Below are positions 26,968-34,860 of a stretch of DNA of 34,860 nt, in pieces (position 1 is the stretch's first letter; every line of letters begins with the position of its first letter). Position numbers and translations under genes: made by a program. This DNA comes from Candidatus Yonathbacteria bacterium CG_4_8_14_3_um_filter_46_25 (GTDB lineage Bacteria; Patescibacteriota; Minisyncoccia; Phycocordibacterales; UBA1539). The stretch is from contig PFQT01000051.1 in NCBI GenBank assembly GCA_002788135.1, positions 1 through 34,860 on the forward strand. The letters run 5' to 3'. A model generated the notes under the pieces. That model had not been told where the DNA came from. It searched no databases and was given only the letters and a program-made list of their open reading frames with translations.

Positions 26968-27513
26968 CTATATTTTCTTAACCTGCAGGAAGTCAAGTTC
27001 AACCGGGGTCTCGCGCCCAAACATGGAAACAAGGACTTTAACCTTCCCCCGATCCTCATCAACCTCGCTGATCTTTCCTTCAAGTTCCTTGAATGGCCCA
27101 TCATTGATCGTGACCGGATCGCCGACCAGAAAGTCAATCTTATGTTTGACCGTGTCGCTTTTCATCCGTTTGAATATCGATTCAACCTCATTGGCATCAA
27201 GTGGCACCGGCACGACCCCCGCGCCGACAAAGCCGGTCACTCGCGGCGTGTTGCGCACCACATACCACGAATCGTCGGTAACAACCATGTCGACAAGCAC
27301 ATAACCGGGGTATATCTTCTCTTCGACCTCGGTCCGTTTGCCCCCTTTTATTTTAATCTTCTTTTCTATCGGCACAATAACATTGAAAATCTTGTCTTCC
27401 ATGTTGAGCGACTCGATGCGCTGTTTCAAGTTGCGCATGACCGCGTTTTCGTATCCGACATAGGTGTGGATTGCATACCAATTTCTCTCTTGTGATGGTT
27501 GTTGTTTTGACAT
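26968..27513 (-). CDS. nusG: Transcription termination/antitermination protein NusG
   Basis: [25 protein letters not shown]...[83 protein letters not shown]. Confidence 0.97.
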   Translation of the reverse strand: MSKQQPSQERNWYAIHTYVGYENAVMRNLKQRIESLNMEDKIFNVIVPIEKKIKIKGGKRTEVEEKIYPGYVLVDMVVTDDSWYVVRNTPRVTGFVGAGVVPVPLDANEVESIFKRMKSDTVKHKIDFLVGDPVTINDGPFKELEGKISEVDEDRGKVKVLVSMFGRETPVELDFLQVKKI

Positions 27514-27535
27514 ATTTGTGTGCGTTTACGCTGCG

Positions 27536-27724
27536 CTATCGCGCCACTCCGATTATTTTTCCAAAGAAGACGATGAAAGCAAAGTCAAAGAAACCAAGGA
27601 ACGCCGCCGTCCCCACGGAAATAACAATAACAACAATCGTGAAATAGATTGTCTGGTGGCGCGTCGGCCAACTGACGTGCTTGAGTTCCCCTTTCGTATC
27701 CCTAAAGTAATCAATGACTTTCAT
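27536..27724 (-). CDS. secE: Preprotein translocase subunit SecE
   Basis: MKVIDYFRDTKGELKHVSWPTRHQTIYFTIVVIVISVGTAAFLGFFDFAF; upstream of nusG. Confidence 0.93.
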   Translation of the reverse strand: MKVIDYFRDTKGELKHVSWPTRHQTIYFTIVVIVISVGTAAFLGFFDFAFIVFFGKIIGVAR

Positions 27725-27819
27725 AACATTATCGTTCTTATTAAAAACCGCCCTCGGGGGCGAATATATCATCATCATACCCGAGCGGGGAAAAAAGTCA
27801 ATGTACGGATTCTTTCTTG

Positions 27820-27855
27820 CGCCCTATCGTAGTGCGGCCGCACTACGATAGGGCG
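27820..27855. repeat. 36-bp perfect palindrome, no loop
   Basis: CGCCCTATCGTAGTGCGG|CCGCACTACGATAGGGCG. Confidence 0.95.
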
Positions 27856-27895
27856 GATGGTTGCGCGGAGTACGCTCTCGCTTATCACGAAACAC

Positions 27896-27937
27896 ACCTA
27901 CCACTATTTTCCACGACCGTGGAAAATAGTGGTAGGT
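27896..27937. repeat. 20-bp perfect inverted repeat with 2-nt centre
   Basis: ACCTACCACTATTTTCCACG-AC-CGTGGAAAATAGTGGTAGGT. Confidence 0.95.
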
Positions 27938-28135
27938 TCTGCCAAGGTGAAGGAAAGGGTGAAAAAAGTGGTGAAGGAAAACACGCGAAAGGAACAATGG
28001 TGTCTCCTTGCGGTATTTCTTTGTGGTATTCATGCGCGGCGCATATCGATACCAAAAAAATTCCGGCGCACTCGCCCTTTGCGCTATCGCTTTGTGCGAC
28101 CGTATACAACGATGGCGGGGGACAAAAAGAAAACC

Positions 28136-28161
28136 CGCGTCCAGAAAACTTCCTGAACGCG
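28136..28161 (-). terminator. Rho-independent terminator of the NYN-domain gene
   Basis: Minus strand CGCGTTCAG-GAAGTTTT-CTGGACGCG followed by GGTTTTCTTTTT. Confidence 0.6.
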
Positions 28162-28170
28162 AGTGTCACA

Positions 28171-28644
28171 TCAACTATTCTTAACGGGAGCGATACGCAC
28201 AATATCAACCACCCGTTTCAAGGCGCCGGAAATTTCTCCGAGGCCGAAGAGTGTGACGGTCTTTCCTCGGTGCTGAAAGAACGTCACCAACGGAGTAAAG
28301 TCGCCGTCATTCGAGATGATAGCGATATCAGTAACATCGCTATGCTCGTCGAAGAGCTTCTTCGCGAGCGCGATCATCCGCGAATCGACCTTGTCCTTCT
28401 CTTTCCCTGTTCCCGCCACGTCATAGCGGGGACACGCGACACAATCAATTCCAACCTCGTCAAGGTTGCGAATTGTTTGATCTGAGAGAAATGCCCCGAG
28501 CGGGAGGAACGCCATCGCGACCTTCACGACCCCGATCTCATCGCGTATGGAACGCATCAGAGAATCGAAATCGATCACCTGGCCGGCGGGAACGCTAGCC
28601 AGTATCATGTTCTCGTAGTCAACGAGAACAGCAACCTTTCGCAT
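28171..28644 (-). CDS. NYN domain (LabA/DUF88-like) protein, putative nuclease
   Basis: KVAVLVDYENMI...KDKVDSRMIALAKKLFDEHSDVTDIAIISNDGDFTPLVTFFQHRGKTVTLFGLGEISGALKRVVDIV (conserved D/N/D/SxDxDF residues). Start at MRKVAVLVDYEN. Confidence 0.92.
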   Translation of the reverse strand: MRKVAVLVDYENMILASVPAGQVIDFDSLMRSIRDEIGVVKVAMAFLPLGAFLSDQTIRNLDEVGIDCVACPRYDVAGTGKEKDKVDSRMIALAKKLFDEHSDVTDIAIISNDGDFTPLVTFFQHRGKTVTLFGLGEISGALKRVVDIVRIAPVKNS

Positions 28645-28677
28645 TTTTCCCCTTTCTCCCCCCCCCCAAAAAAAAAT

Positions 28678-28715
28678 GCGCCCCGGCAGGCGCATGGTAT
28701 TACCTGCCGGGGCGC
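28678..28715 (-). terminator. Rho-independent terminator of the 28725-29825 gene
   Basis: GCGCCCCGGCAGG...CCTGCCGGGGCGC stem; on the minus strand followed by ATTTTTTTTT. Confidence 0.85.
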
Positions 28716-28724
28716 AGAAATAAC

Positions 28725-29825
28725 TTACTCCTCACACTCGCCGCACTCCGCGGCAAGCGCTTCCAGCCGCTTGCGCTCGCTATAGACCGGAGCGAGCGCC
28801 ATGTTGAGGTGGCGCGCGAGAAGAAGCGCCTGGGGCGGGAGCTTCTTGTTCTCCCGCACTCTTTGCGGGGAGAGGGATGTGAGATACCACTTCCCGGCCT
28901 CCTCGCGGGCGTAACTGCAAGCCCCGCTCCCGTCAACGGGTCGGATGACCTTAAAGTCATCACCGTTGCGCACCGGCGCGACGGAAACAACAAGGAAACC
29001 GCCTTGGATGCTCTTCCCGCGCAGGTTGCGCGGGGGAACATCGAAGCCATACAGGCCTTCGACACGGGAGAGGAAGTCATTCCCCTCCCTGTTGAGATCG
29101 GTGCGGGCGGAGAGATCGCGGTCGCTCCTCTTCCCGAGCGGAAGACGACGAAGCGCCTTCCGCACCTCGGTTTCGAGAGCGTACTGCGCCGCGCTCTTCT
29201 CCTCGCCCTCTTTGGGCTGGTAGGGAAAATACGTCTTCCTTGACAGCCAGAAGGCACCACTAGGAAGCGCGCCGCGATGCCCGGACTTATACCGCTGGAC
29301 ATCGTCCCGCGACGCGATCGTGTACCGACCGCTCGCGAGAAGTGTTGGGACAATCTCCCGCGCAAACCGCGCGACCCCGGCTTCATCCGAAGTGATGGCC
29401 CGCACGGCAGAGAGAAGCCGTGCGTACTCAACGTGACGACGAAGGTTCTCGTCGCCTGCTTGCGCAATTTCGTCCATTTTGGACAAGATTGCGCCAACCT
29501 CCTCCCCGAGCTTCCGGGAGAGGGACCAATCGGCGATCCCGTAGATCGCCGCGAGACGCGCCTGCGCCTTCTCGAGGAACGCGCCGGCGCCTTCCGCCCA
29601 CTCACGGCGCTTGTGCACCTCCGCCACCTCCGCGGCAATCTCCTCGGAAGAGAGCATGCTCTCTTCCCCGATCACGGGAAGCGGCTTGCTTCCCTGCAAC
29701 GGCGGCACCTTCGCCACGGCCGCCTTCTTCGTCATGGCCGCGAGCAAGGCGGCACCGAGCGGGTTGAAACCGCTCACCTCGATAACTTCGACGCTTTTGG
29801 CGCCGCCATCTCTCCAATTGTTCAT
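28725..29825 (-). CDS. Hypothetical protein (orphan, GC-rich gene)
   Basis: Long ORF with its own terminator and a GGAG SD before MNNWRDGGAKSVEVIEV. An upstream ATG at 29894 lies downstream of AAAGGAGGT. No family recognised. Confidence 0.75.
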   Translation of the reverse strand: MNNWRDGGAKSVEVIEVSGFNPLGAALLAAMTKKAAVAKVPPLQGSKPLPVIGEESMLSSEEIAAEVAEVHKRREWAEGAGAFLEKAQARLAAIYGIADWSLSRKLGEEVGAILSKMDEIAQAGDENLRRHVEYARLLSAVRAITSDEAGVARFAREIVPTLLASGRYTIASRDDVQRYKSGHRGALPSGAFWLSRKTYFPYQPKEGEEKSAAQYALETEVRKALRRLPLGKRSDRDLSARTDLNREGNDFLSRVEGLYGFDVPPRNLRGKSIQGGFLVVSVAPVRNGDDFKVIRPVDGSGACSYAREEAGKWYLTSLSPQRVRENKKLPPQALLLARHLNMALAPVYSERKRLEALAAECGECEE

Positions 29826-30175
29826 CTCTCTCTCCGTGCGGGTCTCATGCCCGCAAAAAAGTCTACCCTGCGCAGGATGCGCGGGGCAGTCCATCTTCTT
29901 TCCAGTCGGACCTCCTTTCTTTTAATTGTGATGTTCTGTGTGTCTAACCGCGCGCCGATCATTCCGATCAACACGCGATATTCTATGCTAGAGATTACAC
30001 AAAAATGTCTATTTGTCAATCCTTTCCTCCCTAATTCAACGTATAAATGCAACGCTTGGTAAAATATCGAGCGTATGACAAAAAGAAAAAGATTTGGCGA
30101 GAAAACTCCGCTTGAGGTATTATTGGAGAAAACAAGCGTTGCAATTACTTATTGAATGTACTATTTTTTGTCGCC

Positions 30176-30218
30176 TCTTCTCCCCACTTGGGAGTCGGAC
30201 TCCCAAGTGGGGAGAAGA
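30176..30218. repeat. 21-bp perfect inverted repeat with 1-nt centre directly after murD stop (putative terminator hairpin)
   Basis: TCTTCTCCCCACTTGGGAGTC-G-GACTCCCAAGTGGGGAGAAGA. Confidence 0.9.
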
Positions 30219-31670
30219 TTAGTTCTTTCTTAATCTTGATTTTGTCGCCACCTTTTTTCTCTTCACCAACCGGTTAAACTTCGCTCCACGATCAAATTCA
30301 TTTTTGAATTTCTCAAAACTCGCCGCGCCGGGCGAAAATATGATTATTCCCTTTTTGCCGTCAACGGCGCGTAACGCCTCATTGAAACATTCTTTGAGCG
30401 TTTCAAATCGTTTCGGCTTCCGTGTCGCGGTAAAATATTTTATCGCGTGGAGTTTTTGAACCAGTCTATCGGTCGCCGACCCGGCAAGCAAAATAAGTCG
30501 CGCCACGGGTATGTATTTTTTGATCTCGCGAGCAAGCGGCGCAAAATCGAGATTCTTGTCGGTGCCGCCGGTGATGAGCGCTATGTTTTGCAGACGGAAC
30601 CGCTTAATCGCCTGCACGACCGCATCGGGCGATGTCGCCGCGCTGTCGTTAATCACAATAATCTTCTCGTTGTGAAACACCGTCTCTTGGCGTAACGGAA
30701 CTTCTTTGAGCTCACGAAGCATTCGTGGCGTAACAACCATGCCGGAATCAAGAAGTGTCGCCGCCAACACGGCCGCCATGAGATTATCAACATTGTGTCC
30801 CCCGCGCTCCCTTTCAAAATTTTTCATATCTACCAAGATTCGCTCAACGCCGTTGGATCGATAGACAAGCGTTCCACCGTCACAATATATTCCATTTAAT
30901 GTCAGCGGAAGTTTTTTGCGAGAGAAAAAATAACACAGCGACTTCGGTTTGCGAGAGAGGAAAAATCGCGTCCATGAGTTATCATAATTAAGTATCAAAA
31001 AATCATCTTTCTTTTGATAGCGAAAAATATTCGCCTTTGCTCGCGCGTAGTCCTCCATATTCTTGTGCCGATTGAGATGATCAGGGTAGAGATTCGTGAT
31101 GACAGCGATACTCGGACAACGGCGCGCGCTCGGCAGAAATTCAAGTTGCCATGATGAAAGCTCAGCGACAACCGGTCGTTTTTTGCTTCCCCTTTTCCCG
31201 AACTCCCGTAAAAGCGGGTTTGCAGGAGTATTCCCGCATGGAATAATCGTTCCGTATTTCTCCGAGAGCAGTTGCGCTATGTAATTCGTGGTCGTCGTCT
31301 TGCCGCGCGTACCGGTAACCGCGATCACCGGGCGATCAATAAAACGAAAGAACAAACTGGCATCATTCTCAAGTTGTTTTTTGTTTCGTTTCGCTATTTT
31401 TAAAAAATCACTTTCACGCGGCACAGCCGGGCCGACAACGATAATATCGTTCTTCATAAAATCATCTGCCCTATGTTCCCCAAGAACCAATGTGACCTTG
31501 TTCAGTCCTTTTATTTTCTTAAGAGACCCTGCGAGTTCGAGCTTGTTTTTGAGATCGGTTATCGTAACATGGGCGCCCTGAGACAGGAGCCAACGCGCGG
31601 AAAACACTCCGCCGCCAAACATGCCAAGTCCCATCACTAAGACTTTTTTGTCTCTAAGTCCTGTCCCCAT
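30219..31670 (-). CDS. murD: UDP-N-acetylmuramoylalanine--D-glutamate ligase
   Basis: VLVMGLGMFGGGVFSARWLLSQGAHVTITDLK; VIAVTGTRGKTTTTNYIAQLLSE; ALITGGTDKNLDFAPLAREI. Confidence 0.93.
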   Translation of the reverse strand: MGTGLRDKKVLVMGLGMFGGGVFSARWLLSQGAHVTITDLKNKLELAGSLKKIKGLNKVTLVLGEHRADDFMKNDIIVVGPAVPRESDFLKIAKRNKKQLENDASLFFRFIDRPVIAVTGTRGKTTTTNYIAQLLSEKYGTIIPCGNTPANPLLREFGKRGSKKRPVVAELSSWQLEFLPSARRCPSIAVITNLYPDHLNRHKNMEDYARAKANIFRYQKKDDFLILNYDNSWTRFFLSRKPKSLCYFFSRKKLPLTLNGIYCDGGTLVYRSNGVERILVDMKNFERERGGHNVDNLMAAVLAATLLDSGMVVTPRMLRELKEVPLRQETVFHNEKIIVINDSAATSPDAVVQAIKRFRLQNIALITGGTDKNLDFAPLAREIKKYIPVARLILLAGSATDRLVQKLHAIKYFTATRKPKRFETLKECFNEALRAVDGKKGIIIFSPGAASFEKFKNEFDRGAKFNRLVKRKKVATKSRLRKN

Positions 31671-31691
31671 AGATCACGGAAATATCTCAGA

Positions 31692-32075
31692 CTATTCTTT
31701 TTCATCAAGAAGCACGTCGTCAATGCGACGCACAATATCATCAATGCTATAATCGGTTTTTACGATATACCCTTTGACACCAAGCTCGAGTCCTTCACTT
31801 ATTTTTTTGATGTCTGACATCTGTGAATTGATGAATACCGGAATGTCTGACAATTCCGGTATCGTTCTTAATTTTCGAAGAAATTGTATTCCGTCCATGC
31901 CGGGCATAACAAGGTCAAGAAGAATGAGACCGGGGTGTTCTTTTTTTACCTTCTCTATCCCCTCCTCTCCATCACGCGCCAACACAACTTCGTATTTTCC
32001 TTCTCCTTTGGCCGTAATACCATCCTTAAGAACCTTCGAAAAGATTTTATCATCATCAACGATCAAGATTTTCAT
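31692..32075 (-). CDS. Single-domain response regulator (REC)
   Basis: MKILIVDDDKIFSKVLKDG...LILLDLVMPGMDGIQFLRKLR...VKGYIVKTDYSIDDIVRRIDDVL. Start corrected to 32075. Confidence 0.94.
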   Translation of the reverse strand: MKILIVDDDKIFSKVLKDGITAKGEGKYEVVLARDGEEGIEKVKKEHPGLILLDLVMPGMDGIQFLRKLRTIPELSDIPVFINSQMSDIKKISEGLELGVKGYIVKTDYSIDDIVRRIDDVLLDEKE

Positions 32076-32083
32076 ACTATTAC

Positions 32084-32112
32084 AGTATAGCACCTTACTG
32101 TTTAATAGTGAA
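32084..32112 (-). promoter_or_regulatory. Sigma70-like promoter of response regulator gene
   Basis: Minus strand TTCACT-N17-TATACT-N8-ATG. Confidence 0.5.
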
Positions 32113-33837
32113 GTAAAACGTGCTCCCGACACCCTCCCGCGAATCAACGCCGATTTTGCCCTCATGCGCCTCGACGATCGCTTTGGCAATGACGAGACCA
32201 AGGCCGGTACCGCGCTTACTCGACTTTGCTGACGCTTCAAATTGTTTGAATTTATTGAAGAGCATCCCTTTGCTTTTTTCTGAAATCCCCTCTCCTGTGT
32301 CGGTAACGGCCATCACAATACAATCTGGATGATCCTTGAGCACGTCATCGCCATCTTTTACGAACCACTCTACTCCCGCCACGGATGCCTCAGCGGCAAC
32401 GTTGGTTCCCTTCCGATGAAACAATGTCTGAATCATAACTTTGCCGCCGGGAGCGGTAAACTTAAGCGCGTTCGATATTAAATTATTGAGCACTTGAGCG
32501 ATTCGGCCGGGATCGACAAACACCTCGTCGGGAACATGCTCACCAAAGAGCGAAGCGAGCTCGACTTCGTCACTCTTGGCGACCGTTTCAAAGAATTTTA
32601 TTCGCTCCGCGATAATTTGCCGCAGATTTGTCGGCCGAGGATCGATATCAAACTTTCCCGCTTCCGACTTTGCGACATCCAAAAGATCATTCACCAAATC
32701 GAGCATATCGGAAGAACTGTCGTATATCATGTGCATATACTCACGAAGAGCGCCCTCGTCTTTGCAGATCGCAGCATCGCTATTAATGAATTCCCCCATT
32801 TTTTTGATCCCATCGAGCGGAGAGCGCAGTTCATGAACCATCATGGAAACAAAATCCTCCCTCATTCTCTCGGCCGCCTTTTCTCCCGAGACATCGTGAA
32901 AAATGATAACACCGCCAAGAGCTTCAATCCCCTCTCCGACACCCGCCTTGACCGGCGCCACGAATATTTCAAAGACTTGATCTTTAACGAGTACATCGGC
33001 AATAGTAAACGTCCTACCGATCTTCATACTTTCCTCAAGTCGCCCGCGCACATCAATGCTCCCCTCGGTCGCTTTGATGATATCGAAGATGGTCAGCCGT
33101 TCCTCCTTCTTAAGACCGGCAAGCGCTTTTGCCGATGGATTTGCCACAATCACGCGATAATCCCTATCTGTCATTACGATCCCGTCCCGAATGGTTTCGA
33201 TCATAGCCGAGATCTTCTCTTCCTCTTTCATAACAGCCTCCCTGAGGCGGGAAACCGCACGCGATGCTTGAGCGACAATCTTATAAAGAATCGTCATTTC
33301 GTTCTCTTTGTAGAGTCCTCCTCTCCTATCGGCGACTGTCAAAACTCCGACAACTTCATCTCCAATCACGAGTGGTATGTTAAAGAACGATTGTACGATA
33401 TCCTTTTCCTCGCTTGAAACGATCGCCCCGGTGGTGACCTCTTCCCTCTTTGTCGCGGAAAAATCCTTTCCGAGAAGTGCCGAGACCGATTCGAACATTC
33501 GCTTTCTCATCTCGTTAATAAAATCGGCAGAAACAGGATTTTTTAAGTCGATATTGATGAATACCTTATCCGGCTCAAGTATCATGTACGCCGAAACATC
33601 ATATTCGATCAACTGCCCCAAAGAGCCGGTGATAATATCGGCGATTTTTTCGATATTGAGCGAGTAGCTTATCCGATCACCGAGTTCTTTGAGCACGGCA
33701 AGTTCGTACATTCGATGTTTCGTGTCCTCCTCCTTTCTATCAATCTCCTTTCTCAAACTAAAGTTCCACCAAAGAGAAAAGACTACGACAACAGTCGAGA
33801 ACAAAAAAATTATAAAAATAAGAGCGGTTCCTTGCAT
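32095..33837 (-). CDS. Membrane sensor histidine kinase (TM, GAF-like, PAS, HisKA, HATPase_c)
   Basis: N-terminal TM; IVSSEEKDIVQSFFNIPLVIGDEVVGVLTVADR (GAF); DGIVMTDRDYRVIVANPSAKALAGL (PAS); DFVSMMVHELRSPLDGIKKMGEF (H box); VLNNLISNALKFTAPGG (N box); TGEGISEKSKGMLFNKF; GTGLGLVIAKAIVEAHEGKI. Confidence 0.96.
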   Translation of the reverse strand: MQGTALIFIIFLFSTVVVVFSLWWNFSLRKEIDRKEEDTKHRMYELAVLKELGDRISYSLNIEKIADIITGSLGQLIEYDVSAYMILEPDKVFINIDLKNPVSADFINEMRKRMFESVSALLGKDFSATKREEVTTGAIVSSEEKDIVQSFFNIPLVIGDEVVGVLTVADRRGGLYKENEMTILYKIVAQASRAVSRLREAVMKEEEKISAMIETIRDGIVMTDRDYRVIVANPSAKALAGLKKEERLTIFDIIKATEGSIDVRGRLEESMKIGRTFTIADVLVKDQVFEIFVAPVKAGVGEGIEALGGVIIFHDVSGEKAAERMREDFVSMMVHELRSPLDGIKKMGEFINSDAAICKDEGALREYMHMIYDSSSDMLDLVNDLLDVAKSEAGKFDIDPRPTNLRQIIAERIKFFETVAKSDEVELASLFGEHVPDEVFVDPGRIAQVLNNLISNALKFTAPGGKVMIQTLFHRKGTNVAAEASVAGVEWFVKDGDDVLKDHPDCIVMAVTDTGEGISEKSKGMLFNKFKQFEASAKSSKRGTGLGLVIAKAIVEAHEGKIGVDSREGVGSTFYFTIKQ

Positions 33838-33886
33838 TTATTTTGCCGCCGCGACCTCAAACGCCGGTCGATGCCATGCGCAAAAC

Positions 33887-34165
33887 TCACTTGTAGCCAC
33901 CTGGCTTGTTGACTGAAGGATACTTTAAGAAGATGGTCCCAAGCGCATTCTTTACGATCTGTCCTGACAGTTCAACATAATTATCTATCAGTTGTTGCAG
34001 TGCTTTGTCTGGTTCTCCGTTTATCTCAGACACACTCCCATCATCGGAAACGGTGAGACTCGGGACATTCCTTGCTTTTAAAACAGCGATCTCCGGGCCA
34101 AGAATAACAATCTGCTTCGCGATAATCTCCGACATGAGATTTTTGTACTGTTCGGTATTATCCAT
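33887..34165 (-). CDS. Hypothetical protein, 92 aa
   Basis: Uninterrupted ORF in a same-strand gene string; MDNTEQYKNLMSEIIAKQIVILGPEIAVLKARNVPSL. Confidence 0.6.
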   Translation of the reverse strand: MDNTEQYKNLMSEIIAKQIVILGPEIAVLKARNVPSLTVSDDGSVSEINGEPDKALQQLIDNYVELSGQIVKNALGTIFLKYPSVNKPGGYK

Positions 34166-34173
34166 GATATTTT

Positions 34174-34572
34174 TTATTTTTGTTTCGTAACCGCAAAAAG
34201 CTTATTCCCCGCGGCGGCCATAATCACAAACCCGATAATATTGAGCACGCTATTGAGCATATCGGCGATATTCTCAGAAATGACCCCTGTCGCAAAAGAA
34301 AAGAGGAACCCTCCCAACATAAAGAGCATCCCGATGCCGAAAAAGTTCAAAACGGACCCAAGAACACCTCCTTTCATTCTCTTTCCATTGACGAGAACAA
34401 CAGCAGTGGTAACCAAGCCAACGACCATAGCGCTTACGAGCGAATAGAAATTGAGAAGCAAATACACATTATCGTATTCATTTATCGGGTTGGGAAAAGC
34501 GCCAAAAGCGAAACACGGCGCGATAATTCCACCAAGGATTAGAGCAACTAGTTTTTGTTGTTTACGACTCAT
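34174..34572 (-). CDS. Hypothetical integral membrane protein (about 4 TM)
   Basis: Hydrophobic helices LVALILGGIIAPCFAFGAF, YSLVSAMVVGLVTTAVVLV, FFGIGMLFMLGGFLFSFATGVI, VLNIIGFVIMAAAGNKLFAV. Confidence 0.7.
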   Translation of the reverse strand: MSRKQQKLVALILGGIIAPCFAFGAFPNPINEYDNVYLLLNFYSLVSAMVVGLVTTAVVLVNGKRMKGGVLGSVLNFFGIGMLFMLGGFLFSFATGVISENIADMLNSVLNIIGFVIMAAAGNKLFAVTKQK

Positions 34573-34614
34573 TTCCTATATTCTAACAAACCCCTCAGAA
34601 AAAAGTTACCCCCC

Positions 34615-34860
34615 TTATCCACATAAAAAGCCCTTGCTCCTCATGTTGTCCTTCTCGTGTGACCGTAAGGTGAACAATTCAACATCCCGTAGCCACACAT
34701 TGAGATTGCAAATACCACCACCAATCGACCCGATGAAAACGATGAGAGTAATACCGATGCGATCTTTCGTCGTATCATGCCGCTTTCCTAGACTTTCAGC
34801 AATAAGTTGTCGCCGCCACTTACCAAGAAATTCGAGTCGCGTGTCAAAGAAAAAATCGTT
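34615..34860 (-). CDS. Partial hypothetical membrane protein (C-terminal part, runs off window)
   Basis: Manual translation: NDFFFDTRLEFLGKWRRQLIAESLGKRHDTTKDRIGITLIVFIGSIGGGICNLNVWLRDVELFTLRSHEKDNMRSKGFLCG*; one TM helix. Not in the ORF track because it is truncated. Confidence 0.5.
   Translation of the reverse strand, partial: NDFFFDTRLEFLGKWRRQLIAESLGKRHDTTKDRIGITLIVFIGSIGGGICNLNVWLRDVELFTLRSHEKDNMRSKGFLCG

Noticed and set aside
27817-28485. 222-aa + strand ORF across the palindromes and NYN gene
   Set aside because: Antisense to the well-supported NYN gene and reads through both perfect palindromes; no recognisable domain.
28700-29638. 312-aa Arg/Ser/Pro-rich minus-strand ORF and several + strand ORFs in 28.8-30.0 kb
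   Set aside because: Out-of-frame shadows of the GC-rich 28725-29825 gene, with low-complexity composition typical of antisense or alternate frames.
32494-33417. 307-aa + strand ORF
   Set aside because: Antisense to the histidine kinase; no domain recognised.
1-34860. CRISPR arrays, transposases, phage modules, tRNAs, rRNAs
   Set aside because: No regularly spaced direct repeats, transposase-like ORFs, phage structural genes or clear tRNA cloverleaf were seen by eye; a tRNAscan/Infernal run would be needed to exclude tRNAs firmly.

Overview
The window looks like a compact Candidate Phyla Radiation (Patescibacteria/Parcubacteria-like) chromosome segment. This placement is inferred from gene content and protein style; no database search was run. 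Most of it is housekeeping: ftsK, recA, efp, the rpsF-ssb-rpsR operon, tatD, metG, an AI-2E-type permease, an M16 peptidase, a large surface protein, recO, ileS, argS, mazG-like, dcd-like, thyX-like, rplK, nusG, secE, an NYN-domain protein, murD, and a histidine kinase with a single-domain response regulator. No tRNA, rRNA, CRISPR array or transposon was recognised. The most interesting observations are: (1) an isoleucyl-tRNA synthetase carrying an apparently intact histidine-phosphatase (RHG) domain inserted into the zinc-ribbon region downstream of its editing domain; (2) a double-domain ThyX-like protein in which the canonical RHRxxSxNExSxRY signature is split complementarily between the two halves, divergent from a two-domain DCD-type dCTP deaminase; (3) a dense local cluster of AAGGACA heptamers in and upstream of a winged-helix protein gene; (4) a dnaX-type A_AAA_AAG slippery heptamer joining a membrane anchor ORF to a TPR ORF in the -1 frame; (5) several core genes with sigma70-like -10 boxes only 6-10 nt from the start codon, implying leaderless mRNAs; (6) EF-P with an atypical tip loop; (7) long perfect intergenic palindromes.
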